Below, in pieces: positions 9,285-20,501 of a stretch of 41,071 nucleotides of DNA. Position 1 is the stretch's first letter. Each line of letters starts with the position of its first letter. The stretch covers positions 1 through 41,071 of the forward strand of contig CAINEA010000867.1 of NCBI GenBank assembly GCA_903847525.1, read 5' to 3'. Below the pieces are notes generated by a model, which saw nothing but the letters and a program-made list of their open reading frames with translations, was not told where the DNA came from and made no database searches. Position numbers and translations under genes: made by a program. Source of the DNA: an uncultured Acetobacteraceae bacterium. GTDB taxonomy: Bacteria; Pseudomonadota; Alphaproteobacteria; Acetobacterales; Acetobacteraceae.

Positions 9285-12200
9285 TTACCAGCCGTCCACG
9301 CAGGGCCTGCGCTTGCCTTCCCGCACCGGCGATGGCGGGACCGAGCGCAGGCCGGCGATGAGCCAGCGCCGCGTCTCGGCGGGGTCGATCACCTCGTCCA
9401 CCTCGAACAGGCTGCCGGCGTTCAGCGCCTTGCCGCGCTCGTACAGCTCCGCGACCATGGTTTCGTATGCAGCGAGGCGTTCCGCCGGGTCCTCGATCGC
9501 CGCCAGCTCCCTTCTCCGGCCGAGCTTCACCTGGCCCTCCAGCCCCATGCCGCCAAACTCTCCGGTCGGCCAGGCGACCGCGAACATCCCGACCCGCATG
9601 CCGCCGCCGGTCATCGCGAGCTTGCCCAGTCCGTACGATTTGCGCGTCATCACGAAAAACGTCGGGATCGTCAGATTGGCGCCGATCAGGTAGGCGCGGC
9701 AGCAATGGCGCACCAGCGCGGTCTTTTCCGCCTCCGGCCCCACCATATTGCCGGGATTGTCGTTCAGCGACAGCAGCGGCACGTCATGCGCGTCACATAG
9801 CTGCATGAACCGCGCCGCCTTGTCCGCCGCGTCGCTGTCGATCGCACCGCCTAAATGCATCGGGTTGTTGGCGATCACGCCGAGCGGCCGCCCCTCCACA
9901 CGGATGAACGCGGTGATCATGCCGTGGCCAAAGCCTCGGCGGATTTCCAGCATCGAGCCGTCGTCAGCCAGTGTGTCGATCACCGAGCGCATGTCGTAGC
10001 CGCGCAGCCGGTTCTCCGGCACGATGTGGCGGAGCTTGCGCTGGTCAGGACACGACCAATTCTCCGTGCGGCCCTGGAAATAGGACATATACCGGCGCGC
10101 GGTCTTCACCGCCTCGGCTTCGTCCTTAACCAAGATATCCACCACGCCGTTCGGCACCTGTACCGACATCGGGCCGACTTCCTCCGGGCGATAGACGCCT
10201 AGGCCACCGCCCTCGATCATCGCCGGACCGGCCATGCCGATCGTAGTGCCCTCGGTGGCGATGATCACGTCGCAGCAGCCCAGCAGCACCGCATTACCGG
10301 CGAAACAGCGCCCGGACGCGATACCGACCAACGGCACCAGCCCCGATAGCCGCGGCAGGCGATGAAAGGTGTCGCTGAACGATACCAGATTGTCGGTATC
10401 GCTGCCGCGCCCGCCACCGCCCTCGCAGAAGATGACCACCGGCAGGCGCCACTTCTCCGCCATCTCGAAGATGCGATCCTGCTTGTGGTGGCCCATATGG
10501 CCCTGCGTGCCGGCCATTACGGTATAATCATAAGAAACCACCACAGCGCGGCTCTTGTCTTCGGGGAAGCGATCGCCGTTGATCTGCGCCAGTCCCATGA
10601 TCAACCCATCGGCAGGCGATTCCTCGATCAGTTGCTCCATCGGCACCGTGCGTCGCCGGGCAGACAGCACGAGGGAGCCATATTCGACGAAGCTATCCGG
10701 ATCGCAGATATCCTCGACATTTTCCCGCGCCGTGCGCTGCCCGGTCGCCCGGCGCCGTGCCACGGCCTTCGGCCGGGCGGCGTCATAGGCGCGCGCACGG
10801 CGGTCCAACACCTCCTTCAGATCGGGGCGGATGTAGGCGGGATCGATCGCCTCCTGCTTGTGGATCTCCGCACCGAGGTCCGCGCGTTCCTCGATAAAGG
10901 CCAAGGGATGGCCCTCGAAGACCGTATCCCCCACGGCCACCGAGAATACGCGCACGATACCGGCCGAAGCGGCAGTAAGGGCGTGCTGCATCTTCATCGC
11001 CTCCAGGATCAGCACCTCCTGGCCCGCGTGTACCGTTGCCCCCTCGGCAACACTCAGGGCGACCACCGTGCCCTGCATAGGCGCGCGGAGCGGGATCGTG
11101 CCCTCCGGCCCCGTCACATCCTCTGTCGCAACCTGCTCGGCCTGGGCCGGACCGCCGGATTTTCCGTACAGCACCACACCCAGCGGATCGGCGGTATCCA
11201 GCTTCACACCCGGCCGACGCGGGGTGGCCGCCTCGGTTTCGAAATACCGTGCGGGCTCCGCCTCTGCCGCAACCAAGGCGGCAACATGCTCGTCGATAAA
11301 GCGCGTGTGCATCTCCCCGCCCAACACGCCGGTATGCTTCAGCAACGCGCGCAAGAACGGGATGTTCGTCGGCACGCCAGCGATGCGAAACTCCATCAGT
11401 GCGCGGGCCGACTTGGCGCAAGCCGCGGCAAAACCACCGGTGTCCGCGTGCACGATCACTTTGGCCAGCAGTGAGTCGAACCGCGGATTGGTGCGATAGC
11501 CGGCATAGCCGTAGCCATCGACACGCACGCCCCTGCCGGATGGGGTTTCATACGCGCTCAGCACACCACCGGACGACCGTACCGAACCATCCGCCTGCAT
11601 CGTCTCCAGGTTCACCCGCGCCTGGATCGCCATGCCGCGCGGCGCCGGAATGTCCGCCTGCGTCAGGCCCAACTCGGCCAGCGTTTCGCCGGACGCGATC
11701 CGCAGCTGCGCCTGGACAAGATCGATGCCCGTGATTTCCTCAGTAACGGTATGCTCGACCTGAAGCCGCACATTGGCTTCGATAAATGCGATCTCACCGC
11801 TTTCGGTGTCCACCAGAAACTCGAACGTACCGGCATTGAGATACCGAGCCGCTGTGGCAAGTGTCGTAGCAGCGGTCAACAGCCGATAGCGGATGCGGCC
11901 ATCGAGGAATGGCGCTGGGGCGATTTCCAGCACCTTCTGCCGTTCGCGCTGCAGGCTGCATTCGCGCTCCCATAGATGCGATACCGCGCCGGTGCCATCG
12001 CCGAGGATCTGCACCTCGATATGCCTCGCACGGGGGAACAGCCGCTCGACATACACATCGCCATTGCCGAAGGCCTGCAATGCCTCGGACCTGCATCGCT
12101 CCATCGTGGCGGCAAGCTCGTCGGGATTGGTCACCGGGCGCATACCGCGCCCACCACCACCAGCGATCGCCTTCACCATCACGGGGGTACCGGCGCCCAG

Positions 12201-12653
12201 GCTGTCCATGAATGCGTGCGCTTCATCGACATTCGTTGGCTCCGAGGTGCCCGCGATGATCGGCACAGCGCATTGCGACGCAAAATGCCGCGCCTGGCCC
12301 TTGTCACCGAACAGCGTCAGCGTCTCCGGTCGCGGTCCGACGAAAAGGATGCCCGCCTGCCGGCACAGCGTCGCGAAATGTGCGTTCTCGCTTAGGAAGC
12401 CATAGCCGGGATGAATGGCATCGCACCCAGCTTCTCGCGCGGCGGAAACGATCGCTCCGGCATCCAGATAAGCGGCGGCCCCGGTGCCGCCTAGCGCCAC
12501 CGCCGCATCGGCCATGCGCATATGCAGCGACTGGGCATCGTCGGACGAATAGGCCGCGACCGTCGCGATGCCCATGTCGGCGGCGGTGCGGGCGACGCGG
12601 ATGGCGATCTCGCCGCGATTGGCGATAAACAGTTTACGGATGGCGTGTCCCAC
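9285..12653 (-). CDS. Single-chain biotin-dependent acyl-CoA carboxylase (biotin carboxylase + BCCP + carboxyltransferase)
   Basis: N-terminal BC domain (KLFIANRGEIAIRV, GGGGRGMR, EANVRLQVEHTVTEE), BCCP motif EAMKM (biotinyl-Lys codon at 10992-10994), C-terminal CT domain (DPDSFVEYGSL, NNPMHLGGAIDSDAADKAARFMQLCDAHDVPLLSLNDNPGNMVG). GTG start at 12653 inferred; ORF open to 12719. Confidence 0.9.
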   Translation of the reverse strand: MGHAIRKLFIANRGEIAIRVARTAADMGIATVAAYSSDDAQSLHMRMADAAVALGGTGAAAYLDAGAIVSAAREAGCDAIHPGYGFLSENAHFATLCRQAGILFVGPRPETLTLFGDKGQARHFASQCAVPIIAGTSEPTNVDEAHAFMDSLGAGTPVMVKAIAGGGGRGMRPVTNPDELAATMERCRSEALQAFGNGDVYVERLFPRARHIEVQILGDGTGAVSHLWERECSLQRERQKVLEIAPAPFLDGRIRYRLLTAATTLATAARYLNAGTFEFLVDTESGEIAFIEANVRLQVEHTVTEEITGIDLVQAQLRIASGETLAELGLTQADIPAPRGMAIQARVNLETMQADGSVRSSGGVLSAYETPSGRGVRVDGYGYAGYRTNPRFDSLLAKVIVHADTGGFAAACAKSARALMEFRIAGVPTNIPFLRALLKHTGVLGGEMHTRFIDEHVAALVAAEAEPARYFETEAATPRRPGVKLDTADPLGVVLYGKSGGPAQAEQVATEDVTGPEGTIPLRAPMQGTVVALSVAEGATVHAGQEVLILEAMKMQHALTAASAGIVRVFSVAVGDTVFEGHPLAFIEERADLGAEIHKQEAIDPAYIRPDLKEVLDRRARAYDAARPKAVARRRATGQRTARENVEDICDPDSFVEYGSLVLSARRRTVPMEQLIEESPADGLIMGLAQINGDRFPEDKSRAVVVSYDYTVMAGTQGHMGHHKQDRIFEMAEKWRLPVVIFCEGGGGRGSDTDNLVSFSDTFHRLPRLSGLVPLVGIASGRCFAGNAVLLGCCDVIIATEGTTIGMAGPAMIEGGGLGVYRPEEVGPMSVQVPNGVVDILVKDEAEAVKTARRYMSYFQGRTENWSCPDQRKLRHIVPENRLRGYDMRSVIDTLADDGSMLEIRRGFGHGMITAFIRVEGRPLGVIANNPMHLGGAIDSDAADKAARFMQLCDAHDVPLLSLNDNPGNMVGPEAEKTALVRHCCRAYLIGANLTIPTFFVMTRKSYGLGKLAMTGGGMRVGMFAVAWPTGEFGGMGLEGQVKLGRRRELAAIEDPAERLAAYETMVAELYERGKALNAGSLFEVDEVIDPAETRRWLIAGLRSVPPSPVREGKRRPCVDGW

Positions 12654-12815
12654 GATTTTTCCTGTCTGTGCAGATTTATGCGCGGAGTTTGGTCGGGACA
12701 CCCCGGCAAGGCAACGCACCCCCGCTCTGGCCGTCTGCTCCTACCGGCGTCATGATGCCAGGGACGGATCAGGAAGCCCGGACCAAACCGGGCACAAAGC
12801 CAGAGGAGCGGAGCA

Positions 12816-14141
12816 ATGCGACAAATGGTCATGGTGGGCTTTCTACAGGCCCAGAACTGCACGACCTTGGCCAGCGCCTGGCGCCATCCGGATGCACGAT
12901 CGGATTTCACCAGCCCGGCCTATTACCAGCGCATCGGCCAGGTGCTGGAAGAGGGTAAGTTTCAGTTGGCCTTCTTCGACGACCGCCTGGCCATGCCGGA
13001 CATCTACGGCGGCAACCCAGCGGAAGTGGTCGCCAACGGGGTGCGGGTGGTCAAGATCGACCCCGTCGCCACGATGATGGCCATGGGCTTCGGCACCTCC
13101 CGCCTCGGCATCGGCTCCACCGCCTCCACCACCTATTACGAGCCGTTCGATGTCGCCCGCCGGTTCCAGACCGTCGACCACATGCTGGGCGGGCGGGCAG
13201 CCTGGAACGTGGTGACCTCGGTCAACGACGGGGAGGCGCACAATATGGGCCGCGAGGTGCATATGGAGCACGACGCCCGCTACGACCGCGCCGATGAATT
13301 CATGGAAATCGTGCTGAGTTGCTGGAATTCCTGGGAGGATGACGCGCTGGTCGTGGACAAGCAGTCCGGCCTGTTCGCCCACCCCGAGAAGGTGCATCAG
13401 CGCAAATTCGAAGGGAAATATTTGCGATCAAGCGGCACTTTCACCGTGCCCCGCTCGCCGCAGGGCCACCCGGTGGTGATCCAGGCTGGCGCCTCGGCGC
13501 GCGGCAAGGTGTTCTCCGCCCGCTGGGCGGAGACCGTGTTCGTCGCCTACCCGGATTTGGAAGAAGGCAAGCGGGAATACCGCGCGTTCAAGGAAGCCAT
13601 CGCCGCGCACGGACGCGACCCCGGCAAGGTTCCGGTCAATACTATCGCCTATCCGGTGGTGGCGGAAACCCGCGCCGAGGCCGAGGACAAGATGGCCGTG
13701 ATCGACAGCCTCTACAAGGAAGTGGACGGCCTGTCCCTATTATCCGAAGCGCTGAACTTCGACTTCAAGACCAAAGGCATGGACGAGGCCTTCACAAGCG
13801 AGGAGCTGGAAGGCATGTCCGGGATGCAGGCCATGCGCAACCGCGTGATGCAAAAAACCGGCCGCAACCCCACGGTTCGGGACTTTCTGGAAGTCACCCG
13901 CCGCGGCCGACCGCGGGAGGCGATCGTCGGCAGCGGCAAGGACGTGGCGGACCGGCTGGAAAAATGGTTCGTCGAAGGCGCCTGCGATGGCTTCGTGATC
14001 GCGGGCACGCATATGCCAGGATCATTCGAGGATTTCGTGAGATTCGTGGTGCCGGAACTGCAACGGCGCGGCCTATACTGGAAAGACTACAAGGGAGCGA
14101 CCTTGCGCGAAAACCTAGGCCTATCCAAACCAGGAGCCTAG
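12816..14141 (+). CDS. NtaA/SnaA/DszA-type LLM-class flavin-dependent monooxygenase
   Basis: 'FTSPAYYQRIGQVLEEGKFQLAFFDDRLAMPD', 'STTYYEPFDVARRFQTVDHMLGGRAAWNVVTSVNDGEAHNMG'; GGAG SD upstream. Confidence 0.9.
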   Translation: MRQMVMVGFLQAQNCTTLASAWRHPDARSDFTSPAYYQRIGQVLEEGKFQLAFFDDRLAMPDIYGGNPAEVVANGVRVVKIDPVATMMAMGFGTSRLGIGSTASTTYYEPFDVARRFQTVDHMLGGRAAWNVVTSVNDGEAHNMGREVHMEHDARYDRADEFMEIVLSCWNSWEDDALVVDKQSGLFAHPEKVHQRKFEGKYLRSSGTFTVPRSPQGHPVVIQAGASARGKVFSARWAETVFVAYPDLEEGKREYRAFKEAIAAHGRDPGKVPVNTIAYPVVAETRAEAEDKMAVIDSLYKEVDGLSLLSEALNFDFKTKGMDEAFTSEELEGMSGMQAMRNRVMQKTGRNPTVRDFLEVTRRGRPREAIVGSGKDVADRLEKWFVEGACDGFVIAGTHMPGSFEDFVRFVVPELQRRGLYWKDYKGATLRENLGLSKPGA

Positions 14142-14176
14142 CTTCCGTCGTCCCTGTCGGCCCCGAGGATCCTCTG

Positions 14177-14788
14177 ATGCCGCCACCGTCTCTCGTGCTG
14201 TTCGATATGGACGATGTGCTGTGCTCCTACAGCATAGAACGCCGCGCGGCCTATCTGGCTCGGCTGGCCGGCAGCACGACGGAAGCGGTCCTGGCGGCGA
14301 TCTGGGGTTCGGGCTTCGAAACGCTCGCTGATAACGGCACGATCGATGCAGAGGCCTATCTACGCGGCTGCGGCGAACGCATCGGACACAGGCTCACACT
14401 CCAAGAATGGATCGATGCACGCCGCGCCGCCACGGCACCACAGACCGAGGTTCTGGAACTCGTGCAGCGGGTCCGCCAGAAAGCCAAGGTGGCAGTACTG
14501 ACCAACAACCCGACATTGGTCGAAGACCATATCCAGCTTCTGTTTCCGGAGCTGCCCCCACTGTTCGGCAGCTCCATCTACGCCTCCGCCGGCTTCAAGA
14601 CCGCCAAGCCGGCCGCCGAATGCTACCAGCGTTGCCTGTCGGTGCTGGGCATAGCACCCGCCGACGCATTGTTCATCGACGACCTCCCGGAGAATGTAGC
14701 AGGCGCGCAAGCTGCGGGCCTGGCCGCGTACAATTTCACGTCGGCGCACGCACTCGCCGAATTTCTGCGCGGACGCAGCCTGCTGTGA
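14177..14788 (+). CDS. HAD-superfamily hydrolase
   Basis: ATG at 14177; LFDMDDV motif I, VLTNN motif II, 'FIDDLPENVAGAQAAGL' motif IV; 203 aa. Confidence 0.85.
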   Translation: MPPPSLVLFDMDDVLCSYSIERRAAYLARLAGSTTEAVLAAIWGSGFETLADNGTIDAEAYLRGCGERIGHRLTLQEWIDARRAATAPQTEVLELVQRVRQKAKVAVLTNNPTLVEDHIQLLFPELPPLFGSSIYASAGFKTAKPAAECYQRCLSVLGIAPADALFIDDLPENVAGAQAAGLAAYNFTSAHALAEFLRGRSLL

Positions 14789-14803
14789 AGCGGACAGCTC
14801 CTC

Positions 14804-15439
14804 TCAAGCTTTGAGGCCACCCTGGGTCTCGATAAAGCGGGCGATCTCCTCCACCCCTACCCCGGCACGGATATTGGCAAAGATGAAAGGCCGCTCCCCG
14901 CGCATCTTGTTCGAATCCCGGTCCATCACTTCCAGGCTGGCCCCCACGAACGGGGCCAGGTCGATCTTGTTAATCACCAGCAGGTCGCTGCGGGTGATGC
15001 CCGGGCCGCCCTTGCGCGGGATCTTGTCGCCTGCGGACACGTCGATCACGTAGATCGTCAGGTCGGCCAGTTCCGGGCTGAAGGTCGCGGAAAGATTGTC
15101 GCCACCGCTTTCGATCAGGATCACGTCCAGGGCCGGAAACCGACGGTTCATCTCCGCCACGCCCGCCAGATTGATGGAGGCGTCCTCGCGGATGGCGGTA
15201 TGCGGGCAGCCGCCGGTTTCGATGCCGAGGATGCGTTCCGGCGCCAGCGAGCCGGCACGGGTGAGGAACTGCGCGTCTTCCTTGGTGTAGATATCGTTGG
15301 TGATGGCGGCGATGTCGTAGAGGGGGGCCAAGCGCTTGCACAGAGCATCCATCAGCGCTGTCTTGCCGGTACCGACCGGACCGCCGATGCCTACCCTCAG
15401 GGGACCATTGCCGGATTTACGCATGCCAGACTCGCTCAT
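14804..15439 (-). CDS. ureG: Urease accessory GTPase UreG
   Basis: [12 protein letters not shown]-loop, '[13 protein letters not shown]', '[17 protein letters not shown]', '[39 protein letters not shown]'. Confidence 0.98.
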   Translation of the reverse strand: MSESGMRKSGNGPLRVGIGGPVGTGKTALMDALCKRLAPLYDIAAITNDIYTKEDAQFLTRAGSLAPERILGIETGGCPHTAIREDASINLAGVAEMNRRFPALDVILIESGGDNLSATFSPELADLTIYVIDVSAGDKIPRKGGPGITRSDLLVINKIDLAPFVGASLEVMDRDSNKMRGERPFIFANIRAGVGVEEIARFIETQGGLKA

Positions 15440-16113
15440 GAACGAAACAACCTCGTGTACTGGGTTTCATGCCGCATGGCGGCGATGTCGGAACGAAAGG
15501 AGCAGCCGCCAAGGTCTTCCAACGTGGCGGCGCGGGTTTCGATGGCGACCTGAAGGATCACCGGCTCCAGGGTCGCCAGCACGCGCAGGCCGGCGGTCTG
15601 GCCGAGCGGGACCAGGCGCACGGCCGCAGAGATCAGGTTGGCCATGAAGGTTTCCAGATAGCCGGCGGCCACGGCGTCTTCGGGAATGTCGTGCGCGCCG
15701 GCCAGAGCACCGACGGCAACGGGATAGGCAATTTGCTCGCGGTCAATCCGCGCGGCCAGTGCAACCAGCGCCGGGCTGTGCCAGGGGGTGGCAGCCGCGA
15801 CGAAGGCGCTACCCTGGCCGAGCGTTTCGCCCTGGCGTTCGCGGGTCGGCGAAGTTGCTGCGGCGAGTTCGGCAATGACGCAAAGCGCGTCGGCGTCGCG
15901 CCCGGCGCGGTGGGCATGCCGTAGCAGGATCGTGTCGGACCGGCCCGCGCCGTTGGTCAGCACATCCTCCAGCCAGACCCGCAGCGTTTCGCCGTCTTTG
16001 ATGTCACCGGTTTCCACCGCCCATTCCAGCCCGTGCGAATAGGCGTAGGCGCCGGTGGGGAAGGACGGCGAAAGCCAGGCCAACAACCGCAGGGTCGCGG
16101 CCGCGTTAATCAT
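15436..16113 (-). CDS. ureF: Urease accessory protein UreF
   Basis: '[28 protein letters not shown]'; start chosen at MINAAATL (16113); 4-nt overlap with ureG. Confidence 0.95.
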   Translation of the reverse strand: MINAAATLRLLAWLSPSFPTGAYAYSHGLEWAVETGDIKDGETLRVWLEDVLTNGAGRSDTILLRHAHRAGRDADALCVIAELAAATSPTRERQGETLGQGSAFVAAATPWHSPALVALAARIDREQIAYPVAVGALAGAHDIPEDAVAAGYLETFMANLISAAVRLVPLGQTAGLRVLATLEPVILQVAIETRAATLEDLGGCSFRSDIAAMRHETQYTRLFRS

Positions 16114-16614
16114 GGGAATGATGGGCGTGCACATGGCCGTCGTCATCGTCATCACCATGGTGGTGATGCCCTCCGGCATAGGCCCCCGCCTCCGGATCGA
16201 ACGGCGCCTCGATCTCCTCCACATGTCCGCCCAGCAACTCCACCATCTCCCCGATCACATGGTCCACGCGGATGCGGATGCGATCGCGGATCAACTGAAC
16301 CGGCAGATGGCGGTTACCGAGATGCCAGGCAATACGGACCAGTTCGGCATCGCTGTGGGCGTGGATTTCCAACAGCTTTTCCGGGCGCGCGAGCACGCGC
16401 ACCACACCACCGTCTTCCAGTTTCAACCCGTCACCGTGCCGTAGCCGCACCGCTTGGGGTAGGTCCAACAACACATTCCGGCCGCCATCCGTGACGAACA
16501 GGATACGGCGACGGAAGCGGCGGTCGAAATCGATCGATACCTGATCGACCGCCACCGCCTCGTCCCAGCTTCCGGCCGGAAGAATTTCCCCCGACCTCAT
16601 GGATGCACCTGACA

Positions 16615-16615
<1 letters not shown>
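16106..16615 (-). CDS. ureE: Urease accessory protein UreE with histidine/aspartate-rich C-terminal tail
   Basis: UreE-like body ([33 protein letters not shown]) and tail [22 protein letters not shown]; start taken at MSGASMRSG. Confidence 0.94.
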
Positions 16616-18323
<1,708 letters not shown>

Positions 18324-18324
<1 letters not shown>

Positions 18325-18659
18325 CAGCCGAGGCCTCCCCCAAGTTCACCCATTATGTCGCCTCGAAAACCGAAGATCTTGCGAGCGCCGCGATAGGGGA
18401 TCAGCACCACGTTGCGGGTCTGGCCCGGCTCGAAGCGCACGGCGGTGCCGGCGGCGATATCGAGGCGCTTGCCGCGGGCCAGGGCGCGATCGAATGACAA
18501 GGCCGGATTGGTTTCAAAGAAATGGTAATGGCTGCCGACCTGGATCGGCCGGTCGCCGGTATTCGCGACCGTCAGTTCGGTGCGGTCCAGACCGGCATTC
18601 AATTCGATGTCGGCATCGGAGGTCATGATTTCGCCGGGTATCATGGTTCCGTCCTTCAT
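18324..18659 (-). CDS. ureB: Urease subunit beta
   Basis: '[18 protein letters not shown]', '[17 protein letters not shown]', '[21 protein letters not shown]'; start at [11 protein letters not shown] overlaps the ureA stop by 4 nt. Confidence 0.97.
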
Positions 18660-18958
18660 CGAATGGGTTCGTGAACGGTCACCAGCTTGGTGCCGTCGGG
18701 AAAGGTCGCTTCCACCTGCACGTCGTGGATCATCTCGGCGATACCGTCCATCACCTGGGCGCGGGTGATCACATTGGCGCCGGTTTCCATCAGGTCCGCG
18801 ACGCTGCGTCCATCGCGCGCGCCCTCGATGACGAAATCGCAAATCAGCGCCACCGCCTCCGGATGGTTCAGCTTCACGCCGCGTTCAAGGCGGCGGCGAG
18901 CCACCATCGCGGCCATGCTGATCAGCAGCTTGTCTTTCTCTCTCGGCGTCAAATTCAT
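18656..18958 (-). CDS. ureA: Urease subunit gamma
   Basis: [39 protein letters not shown], '[18 protein letters not shown]'. Confidence 0.98.
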   Translation of the reverse strand: MNLTPREKDKLLISMAAMVARRRLERGVKLNHPEAVALICDFVIEGARDGRSVADLMETGANVITRAQVMDGIAEMIHDVQVEATFPDGTKLVTVHEPIR

Positions 18959-18970
18959 TCGCGTTCCCCT

Positions 18971-19816
18971 TCAGCATAACCAGACGCGCGGCAGCGGGCG
19001 TTCCCCGCGCAGCGCCTGTAGACCCGTCACCACCGCCCGGCGCAAGGAAGCGCCGTCAGCGGCCAGAAACCGTGCGACAAGCATGCCGTCCCAGGCGCTC
19101 GCCCCCCATTCGCCCGGCGCATCCGCCAGGGCCTCCCGCAAGCCGTCCAGCGCCGCTTCTGCGTCGGGCGCGACATGCAGCAAAGTCGCCATGGCACAGG
19201 CGCCGCCACCGATCGCCGGGCGGGCAAGTCTGGCCGCCACCTCGCCCTCCATCCGCACGGCGTCGTGCAGCAGCAGGCGACCGTCACGACGGATGCGGAT
19301 AGTGTCGCGGAAATTGGCGTGGCCGACCTGTTCGCCCATCGCAGCTCGGCCAAACACGATTGCCTCCACACCGAGAAACCAGGCATCCGACGCGAGCTCA
19401 ATCTCCAGCCGGCGATCGAGTGCGCAGCGATCGAACAGGATGGTTTCCTGCGGCAGCCATTCCATCGACGCGCCCGGCGCCACCCGAATTTCCGTGCGCA
19501 CCGTGGCGGGCGCCGCACCTTGCAATGCGCGGTAGCAGCGTTCCGCCGCCTGTCCCGCGATGGTCGCCCGCGCCCCCTCCCCGATGGCAATGGCGCTGGT
19601 CAGCCGGTCTCCAGCCGCGATGCCGCCGGCGGTGTTCAGACTGACGGCGTTGGTCCAGGCGCCGCGTTCCGGGCGCGGAAACCGCGCCTTCAGGCAACCC
19701 ATCTGCCGCAGTCCATCGAGCACCGTCTCTGTCCCGCGCAGCCGCATGGACAGGCGCAGTTCACCGACGGCACGTTGATGGGTATCGGCTTCAGACAGAG
19801 AGGCGGCGTCGTACAT
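18971..19816 (-). CDS. ureD: Urease accessory protein UreD
   Basis: 'QRAVGELRLSMR', 'NTAGGIAAGDRLTSAIAIGEGARATIAGQAAERCYR', 'WLPQETILFDRCALDRRLEIEL'; start inferred at MYDAASLSEADTHQRA inside ORF 18971..19864. Confidence 0.95.
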   Translation of the reverse strand: MYDAASLSEADTHQRAVGELRLSMRLRGTETVLDGLRQMGCLKARFPRPERGAWTNAVSLNTAGGIAAGDRLTSAIAIGEGARATIAGQAAERCYRALQGAAPATVRTEIRVAPGASMEWLPQETILFDRCALDRRLEIELASDAWFLGVEAIVFGRAAMGEQVGHANFRDTIRIRRDGRLLLHDAVRMEGEVAARLARPAIGGGACAMATLLHVAPDAEAALDGLREALADAPGEWGASAWDGMLVARFLAADGASLRRAVVTGLQALRGERPLPRVWLC

Positions 19817-20486
19817 CCTGCTCGTCGAGCTCCTCGCGTTTGCCGGACAGCACGACATCGCCACGATCCATCACAACGATGGTTTGTGCCAGTTCACGGG
19901 CGAAATCGAAATACTGCTCGACCAGCAGGATGGCCATGTCTCCGCGTTGACGCAACAAGGCGATCACGCGGCCGATATCCTTGATGATGCTGGGCTGGAT
20001 GCCCTCGGTCGGCTCGTCCAGCACGAGCAAGCGCGGTTTCATGATCAGCGCGCGCGCGATCGCCAATTGCTGTTGCTGTCCGCCGGACAGATCGCCGCCG
20101 CGCCGGCCCAGCATGGTCTTCAAGACCGGGAAAAGCTCATACGTTTCGTCGGGAATTCGCCTTTCGCGTCGGGGAAGCACAGCAAAGCCGGTCTCCAAAT
20201 TCTCCTGCACCGTCAGTAGCGGAAAAATATCGCGTCCCTGCGGCACCCAGGAAATCCCACGCTTGGCCCGCTCATAGATCGGCAGACGGGAAATATCCTC
20301 GCCCTCCCACCGGATCGTCCCGGCGGATATGGGATGCGCACCCGTGACCGCACGCAGCAGGCTGGTCTTACCTACGCCGTTGCGACCCATGATGCAGGTA
20401 ACGGCACCGACTTCCGCGGTCAGCGAAACCTTCCGCAGTGCGATGGCGGCGCCATAATACAGATCGACGTTTTCTACGCTCAGCAT
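19791..20486 (-). CDS. urtE: Urea ABC transporter ATP-binding protein UrtE
   Basis: 'GRNGVGKTSLLRAVTG', LSGGQQQQLAIARAL, 'LLVLDEPTEGIQPSIIKDIGRVI' (UrtE hallmark); start at MLSVENVDLYYG. Confidence 0.96.
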   Translation of the reverse strand: MLSVENVDLYYGAAIALRKVSLTAEVGAVTCIMGRNGVGKTSLLRAVTGAHPISAGTIRWEGEDISRLPIYERAKRGISWVPQGRDIFPLLTVQENLETGFAVLPRRERRIPDETYELFPVLKTMLGRRGGDLSGGQQQQLAIARALIMKPRLLVLDEPTEGIQPSIIKDIGRVIALLRQRGDMAILLVEQYFDFARELAQTIVVMDRGDVVLSGKREELDEQDVRRRLSV

Positions 20487-20501
20487 TTTAACGGCCCCCA
20501 C

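Noticed and set aside
14790-14816. CTCAA-GCT-TTGAG inverted repeat between the HAD and ureG stops as a bidirectional terminator
   Set aside because: Only 5 bp of stem and no T-run; could be chance.
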